64,000 bases of DNA, from contig NC_079877.1 in the NCBI RefSeq assembly GCF_029227915.1, positions 34,437,851-34,501,850 of the forward strand. The letters run 5' to 3'. The notes below the pieces were generated by a model. The model was not told where the DNA came from. It did not search any database and was given only the letters and a program-made list of their open reading frames with translations. The stretch's first letter is position 1, and every line of letters begins with the position of its first letter. This document shows, in pieces, positions 48,829 through 62,706 of the stretch. Made by a program: the position numbers and the translations under genes. Source of the stretch: Hydractinia symbiolongicarpus (lineage: Eukaryota; Cnidaria; Hydrozoa; Anthoathecata; Hydractiniidae).

Positions 48829-50315
48829 AGCGATACAACTTAGTAATATCGGAAAAAAATCACTAAATACATGTTGGTACGAATGTGTGACGCAACCGTT
48901 GTAACTCAAACGGATTGACACCGTTAGAAAGTCAATGAAATGGAGTTTTTGAAACTGTCTCTATATCTTCAGCGCGCGTTAACGGCTAGGATTGGTCCCA
49001 CAGTAAAAATGACTTATTTATCTAAATTTTTAAATGAATCGCTATCACAGGGTCCAGTGTAATCGCTGAGTTCTGGCAATCATGTCAAATTAAGAAGAAT
49101 GTTCTTTCTTGGAGTCCAATTGTCTCATTTATTACACTTATGAGGTCACAGTCCAAAGTTAGTTCAATTAAATCCCACAGTCAATCGTTTCACTGTTAGA
49201 AGCGATGCAACCTAGTAATATCAGAAAAACATCGTTAATACATGTTGGTACGAATATGTGACCCAACCGTTGTAACTCAAACGGATTGACACCGTTATAA
49301 AGTCAATGAAATGTGGTTTTTGAAACTGTCTCTATTTCTTCAGCGCGCGATAACGGCTAGGATTGGTCTCACAATAAAAAAAGACTTATTTATCTTAATT
49401 TTTAAATAAAGCGCTACCACAGCGCCCAGTGTAATCGCTGAGTTCCAGCAATATTGTCAAATTAAGAAGAATGTTATTTCTTGGCGTCCAATTGTCTCAC
49501 TTATAACATTTATAAGGTCAAAGTCCAAAATCAGTCCATTTAAGTCGCACAGTCAAACGTTTCACAGTTAAAAGCGATACAACTTAGTAATATCGGAAAA
49601 AAATCACTAAATACATGTTGGTACGAATGTGTGACGCAACCGTTGTAACTCAAACGGATTGACACCGTTAGAAAGTCAATGAAATGGAGTTTTTGAAACT
49701 GTCTCTATATCTTCAGCGCGCGTTAACGGCTAGGATTGGTCCCACAGTAAAAATGACTTATTTATCTAAATTTTTAAATGAATCGCTATCACAGGGTCCA
49801 GTGTAATCGCTGAGTTCTGGCAATCATGTCAAATTAAGAAGAATGTTCTTTCTTGGAGTCCAATTGTCTCATTTATTACACTTATGAGGTCACAGTCCAA
49901 AGTTAGTTCAATTAAATCCCACAGTCAATCGTTTCACTGTTAGAAGCGATGCAACCTAGTAATATCAGAAAAACATCGTTAATACATGTTGGTACGAATA
50001 TGTGACCCAACCGTTGTAACTCAAACGGATTGACACCGTTATAAAGTCAATGAAATGTGGTTTTTGAAACTGTCTCTATTTCTTCAGCGCGCGATAACGG
50101 CTAGGATTGGTCTCACAATAAAAAAAGACTTATTTATCTTAATTTTTAAATAAAGCGCTACCACAGCGCCCAGTGTAATCGCTGAGTTCCAGCAATATTG
50201 TCAAATTAAGAAGAATGTTATTTCTTGGCGTCCAATTGTCTCACTTATAACATTTATAAGGTCAAAGTCCAAAATCAGTCCATTTAAGTCGCACAGTCAA
50301 ACGTTTCACAGTTAA
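48829..50315 (+). repeat. Tandem 744-bp dimer
   Basis: AGCGCGCGTTAACGG at 48971 and 49715, GTTATAAAGTCAATG (ATAAAG at 49297 and 50041) and the rare CAATATTGTC at 49449 and 50193 all show an offset of 744 bp. The match stops near 49571/50315, where the first copy continues with GATACAACTTAG and the second with GATGCAACCTAG. The second dimer is also the start of the 11-mer that follows. Confidence 0.87.
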
Positions 50316-53300
50316 AAGCGATGCAACCTAGTAATATCCGAATACTTCCGCTAAATACATGTTGGTACGAATATGTGATGCAACCGTTGTAACTCAAACG
50401 GAATTATACCGCCAAGAAATCAATGAAATGTAGTTTTTGAGAATGTCTTTATTTCTTCAGCGCGTGCTAACGGCCAGGATTGGTCCCACAGTAAGAAAAT
50501 CTTGTTTATCTAAATTTTAAAATGAATCGCTACCACACGGTCCAGTGTAATCGCTGAGTTCCGGCAATCATGTCAAATTAAGAAGAATATCATTTCTTGT
50601 AGTCAAAATGACTCATTTATTACATTTATAAGGTGAAAGTCCAAAATCAGTTCAATTAAGTCCCACAGTCAATCCTTTCGCTGTTGAAAGCGATACAACT
50701 TAGTAATATCAGAAAAAAATCACTAAATACATGTTGGTACGAATGTGTGACGCAACCGTTGTAACTCAAACGGATTGACACCGTTAGAAAGTCAATGAAA
50801 TGGAGTTTTTGAAACTGTCTCTATATCTTCAGCGCGCGCTAACGGCTAGGATTGGTCCCACTGTAAAAATGACTTACTTATCTAAATTTTTAAATGAATC
50901 GCTACCACAGGGTCCAGTGTAATCGCTGAGTTCCGGCAATCATGTCAAACTAAGAAGAATGTTCTTTCTTCGAGTCCAATTGTCTCATTTATCACACTTA
51001 TGAGGTCACAGTCCAAAGTTAGTTCAATTAAATCCCACAGTCAATCGTTTCACTGTTAGAAGCGATGCAACCTAGTAATATCAGAAAAACATCGTTAATA
51101 CATGTTTGTACGAATATGTGACCCAACCGTTGTAACTCAAACGGATTGACACCGTTAAAAAGTCAATGAAATGTACTTTTTGAAGCTGTCTCTATTTCTT
51201 CGGCGCGCGATAACGGCTAGGATTGGTCCCACAGTAAAAAAAGACTTATTTTTCTTAACTTTTAAACAAAGCGCTAACACAGCGCCCAGTGTAATTGCTG
51301 AGTTCCAGCAATCATGTCAAATTAAGAAGAATGTAATTTCTTGACGACCAATTGTCTCACTTATAACATTTATAAAGTCAAAGTCCAAAATCAGTTCATT
51401 TAAGTCGCACAGTCAAACGTTTCACAGTTAAAAGCAATGCAACCTAGTAATATCCGAATACTTTCGCTAAATACATGTTGGTACGAATATGTGACGCAAC
51501 CGTTGTAACTGAAACGGAATTATACCGCCAAGAAATCAATAAAATGTAGTTTTTGAGAATGTCTTTATTTCTTCAGCGCGTGCTAACGGCCAGGATTGGT
51601 CCCACAGTAAGAAAATCTTATTTATCTAAATTTTAAAATGAATCGCTTCCACACGGTCCAGTGTAATCGCTGAGTTCCGGCAATCATGTCAAATTAAGAA
51701 GAACATCATTTCTTGTAGTCAAAATGACTCATTTATCACATTTATAAGGTGAAAGTCCAAAATCAGTTCAATTAAGTCCCACAGTCAATCTTTTCGCTGT
51801 TGAAAGCGATACAACTTAGTAATATCGGAAAAAATCACTAAATACATGTTGGTACGAATGTGTGACGCAACCGTTGTAACTCAAACGGATTGACACCGTT
51901 AGAAAGTGAATGAAATGGAGTTTTTGAAACTGTCTCTATATCTTCAGCGCGCGCTAACGGCTAGGATTGGTCCCACAGTAAAAATGACTTATTTATCTAA
52001 ATTTTTAAATGAATCGCTACCACAGGGTCCAGTGTAATCGCTGAGTTCCGGCAATCATGTCAAATTAAGAAGAATGTTCTTTCTTGTAGTCCAATTGTCT
52101 CATTTATCACACTTATGAGGTCAAAGTACAAAAGTTAGTTCAATTAAATCCCACAGTCAATCGTTTCACTGTTAGAAGCGATGCAACCTAGTAATATCAG
52201 AAAAACATTGTTAATACATGTTGGTACGAATATGTGACCCAACCGTTGTAACTCAAACGGATTGACACCGTTAGAAAGTCAATGAAATGTGGTTTTTGAA
52301 ACTGTCTCTATTTCTTCGGCGGGCGATAACGGCTAGGATTGGTCCCACAGTAAAAAAAGACTTATTTTTCTTAACTTTTAAACAAAGCGCTAACACAGCG
52401 CCCAGTGTAATTGCTGAGTTCCAGCAATCATGTCAAATTAAGAAGAATGTAATTTCTTGGCGTCCAATTGTCTCACTTATAACATTTATAAAGTCAAAGT
52501 CCAAAATCAGTTCATTTAAGTCGCACAGTCAAACGTTTCACAGTTAAAAGCAATGCAACCTAGTAATATCCGAATACTTTCGCTAAATACATGTTGGTAC
52601 GAATATGTGACGCAACCGTTGTAACTGAAACGGAATTATACCGCCAAGAAATCAATGAAATGTAGTTTTTGAGAATGTCTTTATTTCTTCAGCGCGTGCT
52701 AACGGCCAGGATTGGTCCCACAGTAAGAAAATCTTATTTATCTAAATTTTAAAATGAATCGCTTCCACACGGTCCAGTGTAATCGCTGAGTTCCGGCAAT
52801 TATGTCAAATTAAGAAGAACATCATTTCTTGTAGTCAAAATGACTCATTTATCACATTTATAAGGTGAAAGTCCAAAATCAGTTCAATTAAGTCCCACAG
52901 TCAATCGTTTCGCTGTTGAAAGCGATACAACTTAGTAATATCGGAAAAAAATCACTAAATACATGTTGGTACGAATGTGTGACGCAACCGTTGTAACTCA
53001 AACGGATTGACACCGTTAGAATGTCAATGAAATGGAGTTATTGAAACTGTCTCTATATCTTCAGCGCGCGCTAACGGCTAGGATTGGTCCCACAGTAAAA
53101 ATGACTTATTTATCTAAATTTTTAAATAAATCGCTACCACAGGGTCCAGTGTAATCGCTGAGTTCCGGCAATCATGTCAAATTAAGAAGAATGTTCTTTC
53201 TTGTAGTCCAATTGTCTCATTTATCACACTTATGAGGTCACAGTACAAAGTTAGTTCAATTAAATCCCACAGTCAATCGTTTCACTGTTAGAAGCGATGC

Positions 53301-56300
53301 AACCTAGTAATATCAGAAAAACATCGTTAATACATGTTGGTACGAATGTGTGACCCAACCGTTGTAACTCAAACGGATTGACACCCTTAGAAAGTTAATG
53401 AAATGTGGTTTTTGAAACTGTCTCTATTTCTTCGGCGGGCGATAACGGCTAGGATTGGTCCCACAGTAAAAAAAGACTTATTTTTCTTAACTTTTAAACA
53501 AAGCGCTACCACAGCACCCAGTGTAATTGCTGAGGTCCAGCAATCATGTCAAATTAAGAAGAATGTCATTTCTTGTAGTCAAAATGACTCATTTATCACA
53601 TTTAAAAGGTCAAAGTCCAAAATCAGTTCAACTAAGTCCCACAGTCAATCGTTTCACTGTTGAAAGCGATACAACTTAGTAATATCGGAAAAAAATCACT
53701 AAATACATGTTGGTACGAATGTGTGACGCAACCGTTGTAACTCAAACGGATTGACACCGTTAGAAAGTCAATGAAATGGAGTTTTTGAAACTGTCTCTAT
53801 ATCTTCAGCGCGCGTTAACGGCTAGGATTGGTCCCACAGTAAAAATGACTTATTTATCTAAATTTTTAAATGAATCGCTATCACAGGGTCCAGTGTAATC
53901 GCTGAGTTCTGGCAATCATGTCAAATTAAGAAGAATGTTCTTTCTTGGAGTCCAATTGTCTCATTTATTACACTTATGAGGTCACAGTCCAAAGTTAGTT
54001 CAATTAAATCCCACAGTCAATCGTTTCACTGTTAGAAGCGATGCAACCTAGTAATATCAGAAAAACATCGTTAATACATGTTGGTACGAATATGTGACCC
54101 AACCGTTGTAACTCAAACGGATTGACACCGTTATAAAGTCAATGAAATGTGGTTTTTGAAACTGTCTCTATTTCTTCAGCGCGCGATAACGGCTAGGATT
54201 GGTCTCACAATAAAAAAAGACTTATTTATCTTAATTTTTAAATAAAGCGCTACCACAGCGCCCAGTGTAATCGCTGAGTTCCAGCAATATTGTCAAATTA
54301 AGAAGAATGTTATTTCTTGGCGTCCAATTGTCTCACTTATAACATTTATAAGGTCAAAGTCCAAAATCAGTCCATTTAAGTCGCACAGTCAAACGTTTCA
54401 CAGTTAAAAGCGATGCAACCTAGTAATATCCGAATACTTCCGCTAAATACATGTTGGTACGAATATGTGATGCAACCGTTGTAACTCAAACGGAATTATA
54501 CCGCCAAGAAATCAATGAAATGTAGTTTTTGAGAATGTCTTTATTTCTTCAGCGCGTGCTAACGGCCAGGATTGGTCCCACAGTAAGAAAATCTTGTTTA
54601 TCTAAATTTTAAAATGAATCGCTACCACACGGTCCAGTGTAATCGCTGAGTTCCGGCAATCATGTCAAATTAAGAAGAATATCATTTCTTGTAGTCAAAA
54701 TGACTCATTTATTACATTTATAAGGTGAAAGTCCAAAATCAGTTCAATTAAGTCCCACAGTCAATCCTTTCGCTGTTGAAAGCGATACAACTTAGTAATA
54801 TCAGAAAAAAATCACTAAATACATGTTGGTACGAATGTGTGACGCAACCGTTGTAACTCAAACGGATTGACACCGTTAGAAAGTCAATGAAATGGAGTTT
54901 TTGAAACTGTCTCTATATCTTCAGCGCGCGCTAACGGCTAGGATTGGTCCCACTGTAAAAATGACTTACTTATCTAAATTTTTAAATGAATCGCTACCAC
55001 AGGGTCCAGTGTAATCGCTGAGTTCCGGCAATCATGTCAAACTAAGAAGAATGTTCTTTCTTCGAGTCCAATTGTCTCATTTATCACACTTATGAGGTCA
55101 CAGTCCAAAGTTAGTTCAATTAAATCCCACAGTCAATCGTTTCACTGTTAGAAGCGATGCAACCTAGTAATATCAGAAAAACATCGTTAATACATGTTTG
55201 TACGAATATGTGACCCAACCGTTGTAACTCAAACGGATTGACACCGTTAAAAAGTCAATGAAATGTACTTTTTGAAGCTGTCTCTATTTCTTCGGCGCGC
55301 GATAACGGCTAGGATTGGTCCCACAGTAAAAAAAGACTTATTTTTCTTAACTTTTAAACAAAGCGCTAACACAGCGCCCAGTGTAATTGCTGAGTTCCAG
55401 CAATCATGTCAAATTAAGAAGAATGTAATTTCTTGACGACCAATTGTCTCACTTATAACATTTATAAAGTCAAAGTCCAAAATCAGTTCATTTAAGTCGC
55501 ACAGTCAAACGTTTCACAGTTAAAAGCAATGCAACCTAGTAATATCCGAATACTTTCGCTAAATACATGTTGGTACGAATATGTGACGCAACCGTTGTAA
55601 CTGAAACGGAATTATACCGCCAAGAAATCAATAAAATGTAGTTTTTGAGAATGTCTTTATTTCTTCAGCGCGTGCTAACGGCCAGGATTGGTCCCACAGT
55701 AAGAAAATCTTATTTATCTAAATTTTAAAATGAATCGCTTCCACACGGTCCAGTGTAATCGCTGAGTTCCGGCAATCATGTCAAATTAAGAAGAACATCA
55801 TTTCTTGTAGTCAAAATGACTCATTTATCACATTTATAAGGTGAAAGTCCAAAATCAGTTCAATTAAGTCCCACAGTCAATCTTTTCGCTGTTGAAAGCG
55901 ATACAACTTAGTAATATCGGAAAAAATCACTAAATACATGTTGGTACGAATGTGTGACGCAACCGTTGTAACTCAAACGGATTGACACCGTTAGAAAGTG
56001 AATGAAATGGAGTTTTTGAAACTGTCTCTATATCTTCAGCGCGCGCTAACGGCTAGGATTGGTCCCACAGTAAAAATGACTTATTTATCTAAATTTTTAA
56101 ATGAATCGCTACCACAGGGTCCAGTGTAATCGCTGAGTTCCGGCAATCATGTCAAATTAAGAAGAATGTTCTTTCTTGTAGTCCAATTGTCTCATTTATC
56201 ACACTTATGAGGTCAAAGTACAAAAGTTAGTTCAATTAAATCCCACAGTCAATCGTTTCACTGTTAGAAGCGACGCAACCTAGTAATATCAGAAAAACAT

Positions 56301-57756
56301 TGGTAATACATGTTGGTACGAATATGTGACCCAACCGTTGTAACTCAAACGGATTGACACCGTTAGAAAGTCAATGAAATGTGGTTTTTGAAACTGTCTC
56401 TATTTCTTCGGCGGGCGATAACGGCTAGGATTGGTCCCACAGTAAAAAAAGACTTATTTTTCTTAACTTTTAAACAAAGCGCTAACACAGCGCCCAGTGT
56501 AATTGCTGAGTTCCAGCAATCATGTCAAATTAAGAAGAATGTAATTTCTTGGCGTCCAATTGTCTCACTTATAACATTTATAAAGTCAAAGTCCAAAATC
56601 AGTTCATTTAAGTCGCACAGTCAAACGTTTCACAGTTAAAAGCAATGCAACCTAGTAATATCCGAATACTTTCGCTAAATACATGTTGGTACGAATATGT
56701 GACGCAACCGTTGTAACTGAAACGGAATTATACCGCCAAGAAATCAATGAAATGTAGTTTTTGAGAATGTCTTTATTTCTTCAGCGCGTGCTAACGGCCA
56801 GGATTGGTCCCACAGTAAGAAAATCTTATTTATCTAAATTTTAAAATGAATCGCTTCCACACGGTCCAGTGTAATCGCTGAGTTCCGGCAATTATGTCAA
56901 ATTAAGAAGAACATCATTTCTTGTAGTCAAAATGACTCATTTATCACATTTATAAGGTGAAAGTCCAAAATCAGTTCAATTAAGTCCCACAGTCAATCGT
57001 TTCGCTGTTGAAAGCGATACAACTTAGTAATATCGGAAAAAAATCACTAAATACATGTTGGTACGAATGTGTGACGCAACCGTTGTAACTCAAACGGATT
57101 GACACCGTTAGAATGTCAATGAAATGGAGTTTTTGAAACTGTCTCTATATCTTCAGCGCGCGCTAACGGCTAGGATTGGTCCCACAGTAAAAATGACTTA
57201 TTTATCTAAATTTTTAAATAAATCGCTACCACAGGGTCCAGTGTAATCGCTGAGTTCCGGCAATCATGTCAAATTAAGAAGAATGTTCTTTCTTGTAGTC
57301 CAATTGTCTCATTTATCACACTTATGAGGTCACAGTACAAAGTTAGTTCAATTAAATCCCACAGTCAATCGTTTCACTGTTAGAAGCGATGCAACCTAGT
57401 AATATCAGAAAAACATCGTTAATACATGTTGGTACGAATGTGTGACCCAACCGTTGTAACTCAAACGGATTGACACCGTTAGAAAGTTAATGAAATGTGG
57501 TTTTTGAAACTGTCTCTATTTCTTCGGCGGGCGATAACGGCTAGGATTGGTCCCACAGTAAAAAAAGACTTATTTTTCTTAACTTTTAAACAAAGCGCTA
57601 CCACAGCACCCAGTGTAATTGCTGAGGTCCAGCAATCATGTCAAATTAAGAAGAATGTCATTTCTTGTAGTCAAAATGACTCATTTATCACATTTAAAAG
57701 GTCAAAGTCCAAAATCAGTTCAACTAAGTCCCACAGTCAATCGTTTCACTGTTGAA
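49573..57756 (+). repeat. Higher-order repeat block: 4092-bp 11-mer, two complete copies
   Basis: Copies lie at about 49573-53664 and 53665-57756; GCGATACAAC at 49574, 53666 and 57758 marks the joints. Side by side I saw four substitutions: 52182 T/56274 C, 52211 T/56303 G, 53040 A/57132 T and 53386 C/57478 G. That is close to 99.9% identity over 4 kb. The unit has eleven monomers, including three type D, several type C (AGCGCGCGCT or AGCGCGCGTT) and units with CTTCGGCGGGCG. Homology continues about 80 bases past the end of the second copy and then stops. This is the longest and among the freshest duplications in the window. Confidence 0.93.
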
Positions 57757-58930
57757 AGCGATACAACTTAGTAATATCGGAAAAAAATCACTAAATACAT
57801 GTTGGTACGAATGTGTGACGCAACCGTTGTAACTTAAACGGATTGACACCGTTAGAAAATCAATGAAATTTAGTTTTAGAGACTGTCTCTATTTCTTCAG
57901 CGCGCGATAACGGCTAGGATTGGTCCCACAGTAAAAAAAGACTTATTTTTCTTAACTTTTAAACAAAGCGCTAACACAGCGCCCAGTGTAATTGCTGAGT
58001 TCCAGCAATCATGTCAAATTAAGAAGAATGTAATTTCTTGGCGTCCAATTGTCTCACTTATAACATTTATAAAGTCAAAGTCCAAAATCAGTTCATTTAA
58101 GTCGCACAGTCAAACGTTTCACAGTTAAAAGCAATGCAACCTAGTAATATCCGAATACTTTCGCTAAATACATGTTGGTACGAATATGTGACGCAACCGT
58201 TGTAACTGAGACGGAATTATACCGCCAAGAAATCAATGAAATGTAGTTTTTGAGAATGTCTTTATTTCTTCAGCGCGTGCTAACGGCCAGGATTGGTCCC
58301 ACAGTAAGAAAATCTTATTTATCTAAATTTTAAAATGAATCGCTTCCACACGGTCCAGTGTAATCGCTGAGTTCCGGCAATCATGTCAAATTAAGAAGAA
58401 CATCATTTCTTGTAGTCAAAATGACTCATTTATCACATTTATAAGGTGAAAGTCCAAAATCAGTTCAATTAAGTCCCACAGTCAATCGTTTCGCTGTTGA
58501 AAGCGATACAACTTAGTAATATCGGAAAAAAATCACTAAATACATGTTGGTACGAATGTGTGACGCAACCGTTGTAACTCAAACGGATTGACACCGTTAG
58601 AATGTCAATGAAATGGAGTTTTTGAAACTGTCTCTATATCTTCAGCGCGCGCTAACGGCTAGGATTGGTCCCACAGTAAAAATGACTTATTTATCTAAAT
58701 TTTTAAATAAATCGCTACCACAGGGTCCAGTGTAATCGCTGAGTTCCGGCAATCATGTCAAATTAAGAAGAATGTTCTTTCTTGTAGTCCAATTGTCTCA
58801 TTTATCACACTTATGAGGTCACAGTACAAAGTTAGTTCAATTAAATCCCACAGTCAATCGTTTCACTGTTAGAAGCGATGCAACCTAGTAATATCAGAAA
58901 AACATCGTTAATACATGTTGGTACGAATAT
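57757..58930 (+). repeat. Partial tetramer copy (1489-bp offset) of the end of the 11-mer
   Basis: GCGCTAACACAG at 56479 recurs at 57968, 1489 bp later, and the text from about 56440-57430 is repeated at about 57929-58919. A marker change, GTAACTTAAACGG for GTAACTCAAACGG, first appears at 57829 and then recurs at 58945, 60807 and 61551, tagging a group of monomers that spread later. Confidence 0.83.
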
Positions 58931-61900
58931 GTGACGCAACCGTTGTAACTTAAACGGATTGACACCGTTAGAAAATCAATGAAATTTTGTTTTAGAGACT
59001 GTCTCTATTTCTTCAGCGCGCGATAACGGCTAGGATTGGTCCCACAATAAAAAATGACTTATTTATCTTAATTTTTAAATAAAGCCTTACCACAGCGCCC
59101 AGTGTAATCGCTGAGTTCCAGCAATCATGTCAAATTAAGAAGAATATCATTTCTTGTAGTCAAAATGACTCATTTATCACATTTACAAGGTCAAAGTCCA
59201 AAATCAGTTCAATTAAGTCCCACAGTCAATCGTTTCACTGTTGAAAGCGATACAACTTAGTAATATCGGAAAAAAATCACTAAATACATGTTGGTACGAT
59301 TGTGTGACGCAACCATTGTAACTCAAACGGATTGACACCGTTAGAAAATCAATGAAATTTAGTTTTAGAAACTGTCTCTATTTCTTCAGCGCGCGATAAC
59401 GGCTAGGATTGGTCCCACAGTAAAAAATGACTTATTTATCTTAATTTTTAAATAAAACCTTACCACAGCGCCCAGTGTAATTGCTGAGTTCCAGCAATCA
59501 TGTCAAATTAAGAAGAATGTTATTTCTTGGCGTCCAATTGTCTCACTTATAACATTTATAAGGTCAAAGTCCAAAATCAGTTCATTTAAGTCGCACAGTC
59601 AAACGTTTCACAGTTAAAAGCGATGCAACCTAGTAATATCCGAATACTTTCGCTAAATACATGTTGGTACGAATATGTGACGCAACCGTTGTAACTCAAA
59701 CGGAATTATACTGCCAAGAAATCAATGAAATGTAGTTTTTAAGAATGTCTTTATTTCTTCAGCGCGTGCTAACGGCCAGGTTTGGTCCCACAGTAAGAAA
59801 ATCTTATTTATCTAAATTTTAAAATGAATCGCTTCCACACGGTCCAGTGTAATCGCTGAGTTCCGGCAATCATGTCAAATTAAGAAGAACATCATTTCTT
59901 GTAGTCAAAATGACTCATTTATCACATTTATAAGGTGAAAGTCCAAAATCAGTTCAATTAAGTCCCACAGTCAATCGTTTCGCTTTTGAAAGCGATACAA
60001 CTTAGTAATATCGGAAAAAAATCACTAAATACATGTTGGTACCAATGTGTGACGCAACCGTTGTAACTCAAACGGATTGACACCGTTAGAATGTCAATGA
60101 AATGGAGTTTTTGAAACTGTCTCTATATCTTCAGCGCGCGCTAACGGCTAGGATTGGTCCCACAATAAAAATGACTTATTTATCTAAATTTTTAAATAAA
60201 TCGCTACCACATTGTCCAGTGTAATCGCTGAGTTCCGGCAATCATGTCAAATTAAGAAGAATGTTCTTTCTTGTAGTCCAATTGTCTCATTTATCACACT
60301 TATGAGGTCACAGTACAAAGTTAGTTCAATTAAATCCCACAGTCAATCGTTTCACTGTTAGAAGCGATGCAACCTAGTAATATCAGAAAAACATCGTTAA
60401 TACATGTTGGTACGAATATGTGACCCAACCGTTGTAACTCAAACGGATTGACACCGTTAGAAAGTCAATGAAATGTGGTTTTTGAAACTGTCTCTATTTC
60501 TTCGGCGGGCGATAACGGCTAGGATTGGTCCCACAGTAAAAAAAGACTTATTTTTCTTAACTTTTAAACAAAGCGCTACCACAGCACGCAGTGTAATTGC
60601 TGAGGTCCAGCAATCATGTCAAATTAAGAAGAATGTCATTTCTTGTAGTCAAAATGACTCATTTATCACATTTAAAAGGTCAAAGTCCAAAATCAGTTCA
60701 ACTAAGTCCCACAGTCAATCGTTTCACTGTTGAAAGCGATACAACTTAGTAATATCGGAAAAAAATCACTAAATACATGTTGGTACGAATGTGTGACGCA
60801 ACCGTTGTAACTTAAACGGATTGACACCGTTAGAAAATCAATGAAATTTAGTTTTAGAGACTGTCTCTATATCTTCAGCGCGCGCTAACGGCTAGGATTG
60901 GTCCCACAGTAAAAATGACTTATTTATCTAAATTTTTAAATAAATCGCTACCACAGGGTCCAGTGTAATCGCTGAGTTCCGGCAATCATGTCAAATTAAG
61001 AAGAATGTTCTTTCTTGTAGTCCAATTGTCTCATTTATCACACTTATGAGGTCACAGTACAAAGTTAGTTCAATTAAATCCCACAGTCAATCGTTTCACT
61101 GTTAGAAGCGATGCAACCTAGTAATATCAGAAAAACATCGTTAATACATGTTGGTACGAATATGTGACCCAACCGTTGTAACTCAAACGGATTGACACCG
61201 TTAGAAAGTCAATGAAATGTGGTTTTTGAAACTGTCTCTATTTCTTCGGCGGGCGATAACGGCTAGGATTGGTCCCACAGTAAAAAATGACTTATTTATC
61301 TTAATTTTTAAATAAAACCTTACCACAGCGCCCAGTGTAATCGCTGAGTTCCAGCAATCATGTCAAATTAAGAAGAATGTCATTTCTTGTAGTCAAAATG
61401 ACTCATTTATCACATTTAAAAGGTCAAAGTCCAAAATCAGTTCAACTAAGTCCCACAGTCAATCGTTTCACTGTTGAAAGCGATACAACTTAGTAATATC
61501 GGAAAAAAATCACTAAATACATGTTGGTACGAATGTGTGACGCAACCGTTGTAACTTAAACGGATTGACACCGTTAGAAAATCAATGAAATTTAGTTTTA
61601 GAGACTGTCTCTATTTCTTCAGCGCGCGATAACGGCTAGGATTGGTCCCACAATAAAATATGACTTATTTATCTTAATTTTTAAATAAAGCCTTACCACA
61701 GCGCCCAGTGTAATCGCTGAGTTCCAGCAATCATGTCAAATTAAGAAGAATATCATTTCTTGTAGTCAAAATGACTCATTTATCACATTTATAAGGTCAA
61801 AGTCCAAAATCAGTTCAATTAAGTCCCACAGTCAATCGTTTCACTGTTGAAAGCGATACAACTTAGTAATATCGGAAAAAAATCACTAAATACATGTTGG

Positions 61901-62706
61901 TACGAATGTGTGACGCAACCATTGTAACTCAAACGGATTGACACCGTTAGAAAATCAATGAAATTTAGTTTTAGAAACTGTCTCTATTTCTTCAGCGCGC
62001 GATAACGGCTAGGATTGGTCCCACAGTAAAAAATGACTTATTTATCTTAATTCTTAAATAAAACCTTACCACAGCGCCCAGTGTAATCGCTGAGTTCCAG
62101 CCATCATGTCAAATTAAGAAGAATGTTATTTCTTGGCGTCCAATTGTCTCACTTATAACATTTATAAGGTCAAAGTCCAAAATCAGTTCATTTAAGTCGC
62201 ACAGTCAAACGCTTCACAGTTAAAAGCGATGCAACCTAGTAATATCCGAATACTTTCGCTAAATACATGTTGGTACGAATATGTGACGCAACCGTTGTAA
62301 CTCAAACGGAATTATACCGCCAAGAAATCAATGAAATGTAGTTTTTGAGAATGTCTTTATTTCTTCAGCGCGTGCTAACGGCCAGGTTTGGTCCCACAGT
62401 AAGAAAATCTTATTTATCTAAATTTTAAAATGAATCGCTTCCACACGGTCCAGTGTAATCGCTGAGTTCCGGCAATCATGTCAAATTAAGAAGAACATCA
62501 TTTCTTGTAGTCAAAATGACTCATTTATCACATTTATAAGGTGAAAGTCCAAAATCAGTTCAATTAAGTCCCACAGTCAATCGTTTCGCTGTTGAAAGCG
62601 ATACAACTTAGTAATATCGGAAAAAAATCACTAAATACATGTTGGTACCAATGTGTGACGCAACCGTTGTAACTCAAACGGATTGACACCGTTAGAAAGT
62701 CAATGA
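58905..62706 (+). repeat. Higher-order repeat block: 2606-bp heptamer, about 1.2 kb present twice
   Basis: AACTTAAACGG at 58947 and 61553, the D-unit variant GGTTTGGTCCC (59779 and 62385), and ACCAATGTGTG (59.999 kb region, 60041 and 62647) all give 2606 bp. The match covers about 58905-60100 and 61511-62706. The middle (60100-61510) contains type C and GGGCG-containing units related to the 11-mer, with 744-bp dimer spacing between 60809 and 61553. Confidence 0.84.

Noticed and set aside
52287-60733. Family of 86-codon proteins repeated at 52287, 53403, 56379, 57495 and 60473.
   Set aside because: The copies arise from the 11-mer duplication and from monomers with CTTCGGCGGGCG. Their conservation equals that of the non-coding parts of the same HOR copies.
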